NCBI GenBank assembly: GCA_034440575.1
Contig: JAOTOL010001660.1
Span: 4,392,501-4,456,500 of the forward strand
DNA: 64,000 bases
Origin: Imbricaverruca yamaguchii
Lineage: Eukaryota; Arthropoda; Thecostraca; Neoverrucidae
Direction of reading: 5' to 3'
Numbering within the stretch: the first letter of the stretch is position 1; every line of letters starts with the position of its first letter. Made by a program: the position numbers and the translations under genes. Below are positions 33,432 to 48,540 of the stretch, in pieces. The notes under the pieces are model-generated. The model ran no database searches. It was not told the origin of the DNA and saw nothing but the letters and a program-made list of their open reading frames with translations.

Positions 33432-35228
33432 GTGCCGGATAAATGTTTCCAGGGAAGATACGGTATCAACGGCACATTCGTATGGTTTGTAAAAGGAATT
33501 CCAAATCAATTTCAACGCAGATTGTTACATACAACCAGAAACATATAAGTGTTATCCGGACCATTATGACTCGTTGAACCATTCGGTAGCTATCGCCAAC
33601 AAGAAAAAAAATGTCACAGGTGACTCCCGTCTCCACCTGACCAAATTATTCTCCACTATCGATGTCATCAAATTTGGAAGCTGTTATCCACTCTTGGCAT
33701 GCTCTGAATTTCCATAACTCAATCTGAATACAGAACTCCTCGCAACAGATTATGGAAGAAATGAGCAAGAGGCTGAGCAGAACCAATCACAAATTATATA
33801 ATGATATACATTTGCTGACATGAAAAACCGCAGCTGGCTTGCCATGAACTGTGTGAGATGGACATAATATTTTTGGCACATCTGTGTTCGAAATATCCCT
33901 TGCGATTTGAATGCATAGTGACATAACCAATACAATAATTTTCTACTGTTACATTTCCGGTGTAAAAGCATGTCATAAAACAGCAAAAATGATGCTTAGC
34001 CCAAATACCTAACGAGGTGTCTTAAGCCCCCTTCAAGGACTTCGCTCGCCTCTTCTTATCGCGTTATGATAGCGCCCCGACACTTCGTGACTGCTCTTTT
34101 GGACGTGCTACGCCCAAAACATAAATTTTAGGGTTAATCAGAGGCGGCTCTAGGGAGAGATTCTAGGGGATAATGAGGGTGCGTCAAGCCAATTTCTACA
34201 GTTTGATAAAACTTCGAAACGAGTCGGACATTTACACGTGACGTGCCAGCTTCTAGCCAATACCATTGATGCAGTGCACATATGTTGCAACTTTTGCGTT
34301 ACTAAATATGCACAAATGTGACAGAGGCGGTTCCAGGGCAAGGAAATAGGGAACGGGTGGGGGTGGGGAATAACATGATAACAAACCCCTAACATACCAT
34401 CGCACCATTGCTGATTTCTTAGAAATTCCTAACGTGAAAAATACAGTAATTTTCGGCACAGGCAAATCATGGTCAACTTGTGTGAGGAGACATGTATATT
34501 AGATATGTTAAAGTGGAGGGAATAACTAATTGCAATTAGAAAGAAGGTACGCCTGGTTATCGCTGAGGCTTCAGAACCAGTGAATTTGTATTCTTGCGTT
34601 AAGCACTGACTGATATGCACAATGTTTTTCTTTTCTTTTCAGGTGTGCCGCCTTTTATTGTTTATCAGAAGAAACTTCCACAGGCCAATTCCCAGTTACG
34701 GATGTCCTTACCTACAACACACACAGATACAAAGCCATGCAAAAGCACAAAACTACAGGTGCACACTCACGTCAAAACAAAAAACAAAACAAATTCAAAC
34801 AAACAAAAACAAACATAATGCGATTATACACGGCAATAAAAAAGCAGGTTAACTATGCCAAACTTCAAGATAGAAGTGTTCCTTCACCCATCGCAAATGT
34901 ACGCACCTCACGGCGAATACATGCCTGGGACTCAAGAAAATCAACATCAGGACAAAATGCAAGAAACCGATTCACAGTTTTCTTTCCTCCTCATCTTCTC
35001 TTCGTGCATCGATCAACACATGTAGAAAATCAAGAAATGGCAACGCACCACTTCTTATTAAATCCGACCCTGCTACTTCTAATAGCAATCATTCCCTCAT
35101 TCTTCCCGTCATACACAAAACGTGCTTTCAAAATTGTAACACTAAGATACGAACCGGCACATATAATACGTCTTCCGCCAATAGAGCACATTTTAAAAAC
35201 ATATATTCACCAACTGTAGCTAATGATC
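33432..35228. other. No identified gene; two hAT-like ends
   Basis: cagaggcggctctaggg at 34140-34156 and cagaggcggttccaggg at 34322-34338 resemble hAT-type transposon termini. Both are in the same orientation, without a matching opposite end. The 160-codon frame at 34737-35219 is A-rich and unrecognised. Confidence 0.35.
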
Positions 35229-35577
35229 TCAACCATTGATCCACGCCTTTCCAAAATATGTTAACGTGTTCACAATCCCACAGTTGGTACATTCATGAGT
35301 CCCTTTCCCGCTGGCATCTTCCACATAGGTCAGAAGAGAAACTGGTATGCAGTATAAAAGTGCATTGGTCGCAAGTATATTAGCTATGATTTTATACTGC
35401 AACATTTGATGTTGAACCGAAAGTGTATTCTGATAGATAGTTGCATATGTATCATTCCAATCAATACTATCTAACTCATTTTCACAAAAACCTTCCCAAA
35501 TACTAGGACTATCTTGGTATTTACCTTCAAGAAAGTTTATGTCGAATGATATTAAGACATTAATAAATGATATTCAA
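35229..35577 (-). mobile_element. LINE ORF2 C-terminal fragment with zinc-ribbon-like end
   Basis: A 116-codon minus-strand frame, closed at 35229, encodes SPSIWEGFCENELDSIDWND, then QHQMLQYKIIANILATNALL and GTHECTNCGIVNTLTYFGKA. This follows the layout of LINE RT C-termini: W-rich linker, FQYKIxHRILxTNxxLY-type helix, CxxC, then Fxx.W. It has no suitable Met start because it is 5'-truncated. Confidence 0.7.
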
Positions 35578-35627
35578 GCGTTATTCAGATCCATTTGATC
35601 CCGTAAAACATATCCATGTATCCAACA

Positions 35628-35830
35628 TGCATTGAGACCCTACACATCATGGATGATCGATACATAGGTGGATGGATATTCACTACATGTAATCGATGGA
35701 TATCCAAATAGACAATCATCCTAGATAATCGATAGATAGGTGGATATATCATCTTCATAGATAACCGATGAATAGGTAGATAGATTATCACCATAGACAA
35801 TCGATAGTTGGTGGATTCATCATAGAAAAT
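35628..35830. repeat. AT-rich 36-bp repeat, locus 2
   Basis: About five diverged copies of catagataaccgatgaatag gtagatagattatcac, the same family as 31750-31912. Confidence 0.7.
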
Positions 35831-36700
35831 CGGCGTTCAAGCCCGGCACACATGCAACAGCTGACACGACTTCGCCTTGCCCGTGTTCTGCTACAATCCA
35901 CGCCATGCTTTGCAGCCCATGTAGCATACGTGATATATAAGCATTGCATATAATGAAAGTCTTGAGATATGCTACGTTTGCCGTCCGGGTACAAGATGCA
36001 CCCAGATTAGAGGTTTTCTTTTGTGCACCTGGCAAAATAATCAACAATTTAAATTATGATGGTCTCAGCAAGACCTCATGTAAATGCGGTGTTCGCACCT
36101 GCATACTGACCAGCTTGCAAGACATATAAAAGTCATGCTCAAGCTCAATGCATACCAGAGTTTAGTGCATGTTGAAGGTCCAATACGCAATGAATGCCTT
36201 AGCATTGTGTACATCCGTCTATAACCCCAGTTCAGCATAACGACATGCCAGCAGGTGCATTGAAGTTATTGAGATTGTAGCAATATTCATGACCTACTCT
36301 GCTATACAATTTGACATCAGTTTATATTGCTTCGAGACCTCAGACATTCATGGGACATGAATCAACTAACTTCCAGAATACATCAAACAAACCATTGTCA
36401 TTCTTCCTAAAATGGTCGATAATGAAGCCCACCACTGGTTTTGTTTAATTCTTAACAATGCACCAGAGTGTCATCATGGTCTATTCCCTTTCCCGAAATT
36501 GTCGACCCCGGCATCGGAGCGGACGACTGTTGTATCACACATATGACACTGAGTGACACAGACATTGATTGCATGACAATCTTCAAGTGTATGTCCTGCA
36601 TTGTTCACTTGTTAGTAACGCTGTATTTCAATTGTACTGTTTTAAGTGTCTGGAACCAATAGAACAAAGGAAATTTACAACTAGGTAAATAAATCAATAT
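35831..36700. other. No gene seen
   Basis: AT-rich unique DNA; open frames are short and unrecognised. Confidence 0.4.
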
Positions 36701-36701
36701 A

Positions 36702-36862
36702 TTGTTGTTTACTCTAAAAAACAACAAACATAGATGTTTGTTCTACATCAGTAGATCTACTGATGTTTACCGCTTGCTCCCCAGGGCCCTGAGAGCAAGC
36801 GGCTTAGAGAAAGACCGCAGCCAGTTAGCGCAATGTCGCAGTCAGCTGACTACAGTCAGCTG
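36702..36862. repeat. Cluster of five palindromes
   Basis: In order: ttgttgttt/aaacaacaa (36702-36727); aacaaacat/atgtttgtt with 2-nt loop (36723-36742); the perfect 22-bp acatcagtaga/tctactgatgt (36745-36766); ccgcttgctc/gagcaagcgg (36770-36802), whose loop holds cagggccctg; and cagctgac/gtcagctg (36843-36862). Elements this dense suggest a mobile-element terminus or a structured site. Confidence 0.8.
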
Positions 36863-38113
36863 GCCACCTGGCTGATATCAATAAGTTTTGGGAGCACCTA
36901 ATGCCAGAGCCGGCAATACCAGCATTCTCTGAGCGTAGACAATACTAAAATTAGCACTTCAGCCCGATTTGGTACATTCAAACAACTTTCTTTTTCGTAG
37001 GCAATCATCGCAAATGCAATAAGGAAATGTAATTGCCGACCCAACAGCAAAACTGTTCTAGCCTGGCTGTTGCGTGGCCAAATTGCCACGAGATGCAGCG
37101 GCCTACTTCTCCAAATTATAATTTTTCTTTGATGGGAGGACCTCGATGCACATTCCTATTTTCCTTGTGGACGTTATTCTCGCTCTAAAATAATTGCAGC
37201 GTGCATGGTCACATGGTCCCTTTATTCGTCTGTCCAGTTTGAAGTTAAAGTTCAAGATCATTTGAAAATTGCTATGGATGCTAAATATATATATATATAT
37301 ATATATATTGTTTGTTTCAATATCAGAAGAAATAAAGTGCAATAACTAGCTGTGCTTTTAAGAAAAACATATACGTCACTCAATCGTATTTATCTAGCAA
37401 GATGGAAACCATACACACATTTTAGCAAAGGTGGCGTCATTGGTTGCACTGAACAGCAACTTGGTGCTGTGGTAGAAGTTTACATTCTCGTAGTACTATA
37501 AGCTACGGGTGGCATACTAAGTCGGCCGTTTTTGATTTAGAGGTAAGCATTTTGTACAGACTGCTACATGATAGGTATGCAAATTACAGTTATTGTCAAT
37601 GAACTATTTTTAGTTTGACATGAACCATGCTGCCCTATAGAGGACATTTCAATGGAACCTTCAACGACGATCTTGCATTATTTCTAGATTGTTCGTGCTA
37701 GGTCTAACATGAGATTTCGTGGAGGAATTCATTCATGATAATCACAAATAAACGTGCGAATTATTTAAACCGGTCCAGCCCAGCTCCGCCGACAGCAATC
37801 TGTCCCGGCAGGCGCCTGATAATGGCAGATGGAACTCTAACCTGTCACGTGCTGTGACCGACGAGAAGGCAACTGTTAACACCCCTGCAGTGCAGTTCGG
37901 GGGATGATCATTTAGGTGACCATTTGGGTGACGATACCCAAACAAATCCAGTCGGGAAACGCGGTATTCGAATGGACCGGCGGGATGATGTACAATAGTG
38001 TGATAACTATCTACTCACCACACTCAATGTTGTGCCGACTGTTGCGTCCCTCACGGTTCGTGACGGGACCAACCGTAAAAAATCCTCACGGAACTAAAAA
38101 TAAATAATTGTAG
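36863..38113. other. No gene seen
   Basis: A short (TA)n run lies at 37287-37309. Otherwise unique DNA. Confidence 0.4.
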
Positions 38114-38278
38114 ATGGCTTCATCTGCTGCGGCAACACCGACGGAGTCTTCCGTTCCAGGTCTGCCAACTTCGAGACGGGAAACATCATCTGAACCGCTA
38201 CTCCCACGCCCGCACGACTGGCTACTCCACGTTCTGTCAGTTAGCTGTCTCATCCTGGCTGTACCGGCTCGCCTTTAA
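38114..38278 (+). CDS. 54-residue open frame with one hydrophobic segment (unassigned)
   Basis: An ATG at 38114, preceded by the acceptor-like aataattgtag, opens a frame ending at TAA 38276-38278. It has a Ser/Thr/Pro-rich N-terminus and then PRPHDWLLHVLSVSCLILAV, a membrane-segment-like stretch. A frame 100 bp downstream reads SAVQHASASFTLRG. N-terminal Pro-rich tail, hydrophobic segment, and an A-x-x-A-S-A-type block together recall the layout of CD225/dispanin proteins. The middle is broken by stops, so at best this is a pseudogene or a first exon. Confidence 0.3.
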   Translation: MASSAAATPTESSVPGLPTSRRETSSEPLLPRPHDWLLHVLSVSCLILAVPARL

Positions 38279-38470
38279 GCTGAAGGGCTTTCTTGCTCCG
38301 AAATGAGAGGAGATGGATGGAACAAGCTGGATTCGAGGTTGTGCAGCGCCAAAATAGGTAACAATTCCCGAGAAGGTATTCAGATAATCGGCGGTACAAC
38401 ACGCCAGCGCTAGCTTCACATTGCGCGGGTGCACGCCTTGAGGAACTCAAACTCGCGACAACGTCTCGAC

Positions 38471-38633
38471 CGGTTGGCTCAAGAGTTGTGCCCATGGATA
38501 CATGGCTGGCTCAGAAGCTATGCTCATGGATACATGGCTGGCTCAGAAGTTATTCCCATAGACACATGGCTGTCCCAGAAGTTATGCCGATGGGCGAACG
38601 GTTGTTTCAGAAGTTATGCTGATGGACACATGC
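38471..38633. repeat. 32-bp tandem repeat, 5 copies
   Basis: Unit ggctcagaagctatgctcat ggatacatggct, diverging rightward. Confidence 0.85.
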
Positions 38634-38689
38634 AGCGCGTTGGAATTGGCGATATTCTTTCCAAGTCACAACGCATAAACTCGATACAT

Positions 38690-38785
38690 TCCAAGGATCA
38701 AGGACATTCAAATGACCAAGGACATTCAAAGGATCAATAACATTCAAAGGACCAGGGACATTCAAAGGACCAAGGACATTCAAAG
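38690..38785. repeat. 18-bp tandem repeat, 5 copies
   Basis: Unit gaccaaggacattcaaag. Confidence 0.9.
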
Positions 38786-38984
38786 TATCGTGTCTGGGCC
38801 CCCGCTCTGCAACAGAGCTAGATTGATATCACGTGTCACATGTCCAGTCACATCAGCGCCGCCGCGTGCCACATTCCTAGACACATCAGCATCACGTGTC
38901 ACATGCCCGATCACAACAGTGTCACAGCGTGTCACATTCACAGCCATATCAGCGTCACAGCTATCCGTGAAGCCGTCCGCCACA

Positions 38985-39102
38985 GTTGTCCGTCACAGTT
39001 GTCCGTCACAGTTGTCCATCACAGCTGTCCGTCACAGCTGTCCGTCACAGCTGTCCGTCACAGCTGCCCGTCACAGCTGTCCGTCACAGTTGTCCGCCAC
39101 GC
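38985..39102. repeat. 13-bp tandem repeat, 9 copies
   Basis: Unit tgtccgtcacagY. The preceding 38825-38960 holds related, more diverged cacatcagc/gtcacag words. Confidence 0.9.
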
Positions 39103-39984
39103 CGGTAATACGAAGCCAACGCGGGCCGGACCGCGTAGTCATCTAACATGCGGCTGTCCTTTGACCTTGCCTCGGACATAATGTATGTACACAATGGACA
39201 CTTTCACCCTGCTTTGAACACAATGCCCACGCGGCTATCTTAGCGTAGTCTGATGGTTATTGCTGCCAACACTGAGTCATTACGTAATGGTGATTGGCGC
39301 GAATGATCAAAGACTGGTGGAAGCACCCTAAAGCCGAAATAACTAGCTAACGAGCATTACCCTACGGGGACCCTCAAGAGCCCATTCGAGACTCACTTCC
39401 AGATTCAAATAGGGTTTTGTTTATGAAGGAGGCATTGCAATGCTCGAACAATGTGGAGACAAGTGCGTCTTTATGGATCTCTCACGTGACAAGGCCACAT
39501 TAAGCCGGTGACACTGCATAGCCGCACGTGCTATGATGATTGGGACCCGGGACGCAGTCACGCGGAGGTGTCGTGACGCGGTGTCGTGACGCGGGGGCGG
39601 GACAAAGAGGTTGAGAGGGGTCAGGGTTGTAAACGGAGTGGAAGAATAGTAGAGACTGGAGGGAAAGGAAAGTACATTCACAACAGCCGGTCGGACAGAC
39701 GTCGGGAGAGGAGTCATACGTCGGGAGAAGAGACGGCGGTATTCCCGTTGTTCTACTCCACGCCAGGTATTTCTCACCCGCTATTGTGTTACTCCGCATC
39801 AAGTATACCTTCGAGTCTCAGATCATGGGTTCCCCTCCCCTCTAAGCACCGGGAAAGCTAACTTACACTGCTGAAAGTGACCGCATGTTTTCAGTACACG
39901 CTACTGTGTTCAAGTCTATCGAGGCGATGATTACACTAGCATTCAAAGTTTACCAACAGTAGTCAGCTTTGCTGCTTGTCATTT
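39103..39984. other. No gene seen
   Basis: 39560-39800 has overlapping frames on both strands without recognisable domains. gtgtcgtgacgcg is duplicated near 39570-39590. Confidence 0.4.
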
Positions 39985-40225
39985 CGACCGACGGAAGTAC
40001 GGCCATACGACCACCGATGGAAGTACGGCCATACGACCATCGATGGAAGTACGGCCATACGACCACCGATGGAAGTACGGCTATACGACCACCGATGGAA
40101 GTACGGCCGTACGACCGCCGATGGAAGTAGGGCCACGGTAATACGGCCATACGATCCTCTACGGAAGTACGGCCATACGATTCTCGACGGAAGAGCGGCT
40201 GCACAACCGTCGACGGAAATACGGC
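39985..40225. repeat. 26-bp tandem repeat, about 9 copies
   Basis: Unit ggaagtacggccatacgacc accgat. The right-hand copies are more diverged. Confidence 0.9.
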
Positions 40226-41639
40226 TGGGTAGCGAACGGTCGACGACAGTTTGGCTGGATTACGGTTCGTCAGTCCATCTCTTACTTCGACCTGCGTATC
40301 AAACTCGTGTTAAGGGAAGAGAGAAATGTGATCAAATATTTAAAATAATTGTATCTCAATTCGGATAGAGCATCTCAAGAAAAAATTGCAAGACCACAAT
40401 TCTCAAAATCACTTAATACAACACCTTAAAGCACAAATTCGCATTTCAAAAACTAATACTAGCACAACATTTGGGCTAGTATTAGTATTAGTATTAGCTA
40501 GTACATGCAAATTGAAATGCATTATTTTCAAACAATTCACAAACATTTAAACAAATTTGAACATTAAAGTAGAAGTAATAAAATCTAGCTTATTCTCCTT
40601 TGCTTTATGGCGGAGAACATGGGATGAATTTCTCTATAACTAAGCTTCATTAGCAACATATATCAGAGAACATCTGGACTGGTTTATTGAATTTGTTGAT
40701 TTTAATTGACATGCTCCTGTATATTTGGTGCCATCAATACCGATACACTCTGAGATTTGCAGAATTTATACTTTCAGTATGGTAGAATCCATCTGTGTTA
40801 CTCTGAAACAAGGCCAGACAGTATCACGGAATACGGTACGCGCATTGTTTATCCTTCACGGAACCGCCATCTTTAAATGTTTATACTGCCATCTAGCGAC
40901 AGGTTGACCGGAGAATTGCACACGCTTTTACAAACGAGTCATCCGCAATCTTTTCAGTCCGCAACATCACCCACATTGGCCGTCACCCAACTGAGACGCG
41001 AATAGTCGCAATTCGCTCCTATTCCTCACACAATCCAGACTCGAGTAACCCTAACACGCAGCAATCGGATCACCTGGCACTCCTGCGGCATTCTAATTCC
41101 CTGGCACTCCCACGCGCTGTAAAGATTAATGTGAAGCATATGTACGCTTATTGTGCTGCTGATGTATACAAACGTAAATTCATCACCCCAAGATCCCAGG
41201 ATCTCCTGGCTAGCCTCCGTAAATAAGTTAAATAGATTTTGTGTTAACACCTGATCAAAAGTATCATGATGATGAATATCAACGGATACATTTGAACGCA
41301 CTGTGCAATGTACGACAGGCCAAAGTCGCAAATAGCACGTAATTCATTTACGATTTGATGGACCCTAGCCAGGCCTCCGAAATTCGACCTTGGATGGACA
41401 GTCAAGTGGCAACAAGTCATCCTGAGTCATAACGACCGCACCTCGCCTTCAACTTTTCCGGCGCGGCGTAGCAGGGCCAATCACCCTCTGTCCAAGTCAT
41501 GCACCTACTCCTCCCTCCACGCTCCTAATGCACCAGGTCCGGTTACCTTTTGATCATGCCATGCACATCCTGTCCAATGCACCGAAGAACTTCGGTCATA
41601 CATCACAACTCCAGGGCAGAGCATACCGAAGGGCCCTGG
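40226..41639. other. No identified gene
   Basis: AT-rich. A palindromic tag run (tagtattagtattagtatta) lies at about 40474-40498. The minus-strand frame 41026-41331 is protein-like (EASQEILGSWGDEFTFVYIS) after a cattgcacag acceptor-like site, but is unassigned. Confidence 0.3.
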
Positions 41640-41964
41640 TCCTGTCCCATTCCTGTGCCGAGTGTACCAGGGGGCCCAAGTCCTGTCACATGCCTGTATG
41701 GAGTGTACCAGAGGGCCCTAGTCTTGCCACATGCCTGTGTGGAGTGTACCGGAGGGCCCTAGTCTTGCCACATGCCTGAGTGGAGTGTACCAGAGGGCCC
41801 TAGTCTTGCCACATGCCTGTGTTGGGTGTACCAGAGGGCCCTAGTCTTGCCACATGCCTGTGTGGAGTGTAACCAGAGGGCCCTAGTCTTGCCACGTGCC
41901 TGTGTGGAATGTACCGGAGACCCCTGGTACTCTCCCACGCCTGCACAGAGTGTACCAGATTATC
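41640..41964. repeat. Minisatellite, about 42-bp unit, 8 copies
   Basis: Unit gtgtaccagagggccctagt, cttgccacatgcctgtgtgg, a. It passes directly into the related 35-bp array. Confidence 0.9.
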
Positions 41965-42975
41965 TGTCCCGCACCTGTACCGAGTGCACCAGAGGGCCCC
42001 GCCCCACACCTGTGTCGAGTGCACCAGAGGGCCCGCCCCACACCTGTGCCGAGTGCACCAGAGGGCCCCGCCCCACACCTGTGTCGAGTGCACCAGAGGG
42101 CCCCGCCCCACACCTGTGTCGAGTGCACCAGAGGGCCCCGCCCCACACCTGTGTCGAGTGCACCAGAGGGCCCCGCCCCACACCTGTGTCGAGTGCACCA
42201 GAGGGCCCGCCCCACACCTGTGTCGAGTGCACCAGAGGGCCCGCCCCACACCTGTACCGAGTGCACCAGAGGGCCCCGCCCCACACCTGTGTCGAGTGCA
42301 CCAGAGGGCCCCGCCCCACACCTGTGTCGAGTGCACCAGAGGGCCCCGCCCCACACCTGTGTCGAGTGCACCAGAGGGCCCGCCCCACACCTGTGTCGAG
42401 TGCACCAGAGGGCCCGCCCCACACCTGTACCGAGTGCACCAGAGGGCCCCGCCCCACACCTGTGTCGAGTGCACCAGAGGGCCCCGCCCCACACCTGTGT
42501 CGAGTGCACCAGAGGGCCCGCCCCACACCTGTGTCGAGTGCACCAGAGGGCCCGCCCCACACCTGTACCGAGTGCACCAGAGGGCCCCGCCCCACACCTG
42601 TGTCGAGTGCACCAGAGGGCCCCGCCCCACACCTGTGTCGAGTGCACCAGAGGGCCCGCCCCACACCTGTGTCGAGTGCACCAGAGGGCCCGCCCCACAC
42701 CTGTACCGAGTGCACCAGAGGGCCCCGCCCCACACCTGTGCCGAGTGCACCAGAAGGCCCCGCCCCACACCTGTGCCGAGTGCACCAGAAGGCCCCGCCC
42801 CACACCTGCGCCCAGTTCACTGGAGGGTCCTGTACCACACCTGCGCCCGGTTCACTGGAGGGTCCTGCCCCACACCTGCGCCCAGTTCACTGGAGGGCCC
42901 CGCCCCACAGCTGCGCCCAGTTCACTGGAAGGTCCTGTCCCGCACCTGTGCCGAGTGTACCGGGGGTCCCCGGCC
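41965..42975. repeat. Minisatellite, 34/35-bp unit with higher-order structure, about 28 copies
   Basis: The unit is gtgcaccagagggccccgcc, ccacacctgtgtcga. Loss of one C gives 34-bp units. The ctgtaccgag variant recurs at about 42253, 42426, 42565 and 42702, so a block of four units (about 138 bp) or five (about 173 bp) is itself repeated. The last five copies (42800-42975, gttcactggagggtcctg) are a diverged subfamily. Confidence 0.95.
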
Positions 42976-43704
42976 ACGCTCGGTCGGCGTGACACCTGCA
43001 GGCTCATTGTGTCGGGTGCAGTTGACTCGATGTGTGAGGCGCAGCCTTACAGGCACCGCATGCACACCGAATGCAAATCCGACCGCCCAAGGCCATGGCC
43101 GCCACCGGCCTCTGGCCGTCTCACGAGCTGTACAGCTGCCGAGCTGCAGCTGCCACTGATGACAGCTGCAAAATACGCCAGTCAGAGCTGTGCACCTGAC
43201 CGGTTTCCTCAGTGTCGTTCGCAGATATGTCCTTTACCGGTAACGGCCGGGCTGAAAGGTTGCGTAGAAGTATTATCGGGGGCAATGAATTATGTAGCTG
43301 TAATGTCGTGTACCAGCTATGCCCTATACCAGTGATACATGTAGCGATATAGCCCGCAGCAACATTGTCGCGTAGCAGAAATGGCAAGTAGCATATAGTG
43401 TCGCCTATCAGTGATGTATGTAGCAGCAAAATATGCGTCAGCTTCGTCTCGTAGCAGGAATCTCGTGAAGCAGCGCGATGTCTAGAACAACACAATATGC
43501 GTCAGTTAAGGATATTCAAATCTTTGTAATTCCTTTAGGTGTCGTTCCATTGCGATCGTTTGGGTATTCTGAAGTTCATGAAGGTTGGCATAATGGAAAT
43601 ATGGCACCACTTTAAAAAAGAAGCCAGTCAAAGGTGTAAATGATATTGCAAGCCAGCTAGAACCCCTCAGGTAACACTTCAAAGAAGCAATCAAACTGCA
43701 TGTG
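42976..43704. other. No gene seen
   Basis: Unique DNA. tgatacatgtagcga / tgatgtatgtagcag words are repeated at 43335-43430. Confidence 0.35.
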
Positions 43705-44560
43705 AAATCACAAGCCAGTCAAATTCCCTCACTAGTTTGCACGATCTGTTAGAATAGCTCGTCATGGAGAATGTTCAAGCTTCTTGATAGCTACAACCTT
43801 TTAAGATAACTCAACATGGATTTTGATTTCGCAGATCTTGCTTAGCTAACCACCTAGAGTTCATGTAGTATGCAAATAGGGAAGTTGACCATAGAAGCAT
43901 GATAGATGTAGTATTTATATAAATCGGCAAAGCTTTCGATAAAATTATTCGCAAGCGTCGTCTGGTCTACCAGCTGGAGCAGCATGGTACTGATGGAAAA
44001 GATATAGGCTGGATTGAGGCATGGCTAAGGCAAGGAAACAAATGATAGTATAAAATGGATGTAAAATGAATGTAAGGATACTCCGAGTGATGTAGCACAA
44101 GGCTCTATTCTAGGTCCGCTTGTCTTGATCATCCTTGTCAACAACATCGAGGTGCAGTTAAGGAATGTGGTGTTTAAATTTGCTCAAAGCATCAAGGTGG
44201 TAGAGATGTCTAACAATGATGATGCATCTAGCAATATTCAGCTAGAATTGGAGGACCTAAAAAGGTGGGCTGATAAATGTAAAATGCCCTTCTAAAAAGT
44301 GTAAGCTTATGCACCTGGGTCTGGAGTGGATGATTTAGATATTCGATGGGAGATAGTACATTGGATGCCATTGAAGAGGAAACAGATTTAGGTGTGTTAC
44401 CTTCATGTGACTTTAAGGCAGAAAAACAATGTAGCTCATCTAGGAACAGGGCAATCAGGATATTAGAGAGTGTAAAATATAAAAGCAAGGAAGTTATGAA
44501 AACGTCTATTCAGCCTAAATGCGTCCCCTTTCGCACTAGTACGCACAGGCATGAAGCCCT
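43705..44560 (+). mobile_element. Decayed CR1-like LINE, RT domain
   Basis: Motifs appear in order across frames: KPVKFP (KPVSLTS block), QHGF (43812), IGKAFDKI near 43925, a GSILGPLVL-type stretch near 44103-44130, KFAQSIKVVEM (degenerate YADD block) near 44178, and MGDSTLDAIEEETDLGVLPS then CDFKAEKQC near 44347-44430. Layout and wording are CR1-type. Stops and frameshifts are numerous. It is cut off just before the 21-bp array at the point where VRPHLEYC would follow. Confidence 0.8.
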
Positions 44561-44589
44561 TACTTAGAAAGGCATATAGGTATGTAATA

Positions 44590-45075
44590 CTCACGCGTGT
44601 GTTGCGCGGGCTGAAGCGCGTGTTATGCGGAATGACGCGTGTGCTACGTGGACTGACGCGTGTGTTACGCAGACTGACGTGTGCGTTACGCGGACTGACG
44701 CGTGTGTTATGCGGACTGACGCGTAAGTTGCGAGGACTGACGCGTGCGTTACGCAGACTGACGCGTGCGTTACGCGGACTGACGCGTAAGTTGCGAGGAC
44801 TGACGCGTGCGTTACGCAGACTGACGCGTGCGTTACGCGGACTGACGCGTGTGGTATGCGGAATGACGCGTGTGTTACGCAGACTGACGTGTGCGTTACG
44901 CGGACTGACGTGTGTGTTACGCGGACTGACGCGTAAGTTGCGAGGACTGACGTGTGTGTTACGCGGACTGAAGCGTGTGTTACGCGGACTGACGCGTGCA
45001 TTACGCGTACTGACGCGTGCGTTACGCGGACTGACGCGTGTTACGCGGACCGACGCGTGTGCTACCATTACGCAT
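44590..45075. repeat. Minisatellite, 21-bp unit, about 23 copies, ACGCGT-rich
   Basis: Unit acgcgtgtgttacgcggact g. Variants gcgtaagttgcgagg and gtgcgttacgcag recur in a higher-order order (a 63-bp block is repeated at 44720-44860). The seven-codon unit keeps several frames open (VLRGLTR). Confidence 0.95.
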
Positions 45076-48528
<3,453 letters not shown>

Positions 48529-48540
48529 TCCAGACGTGGC

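Noticed and set aside
41772..43335. Long frames of 400-480 codons over the 35-bp array
   Set aside because: Frame changes at each 34/35-bp unit, several frames and both strands are open together, and there is no recognisable protein outside the array.
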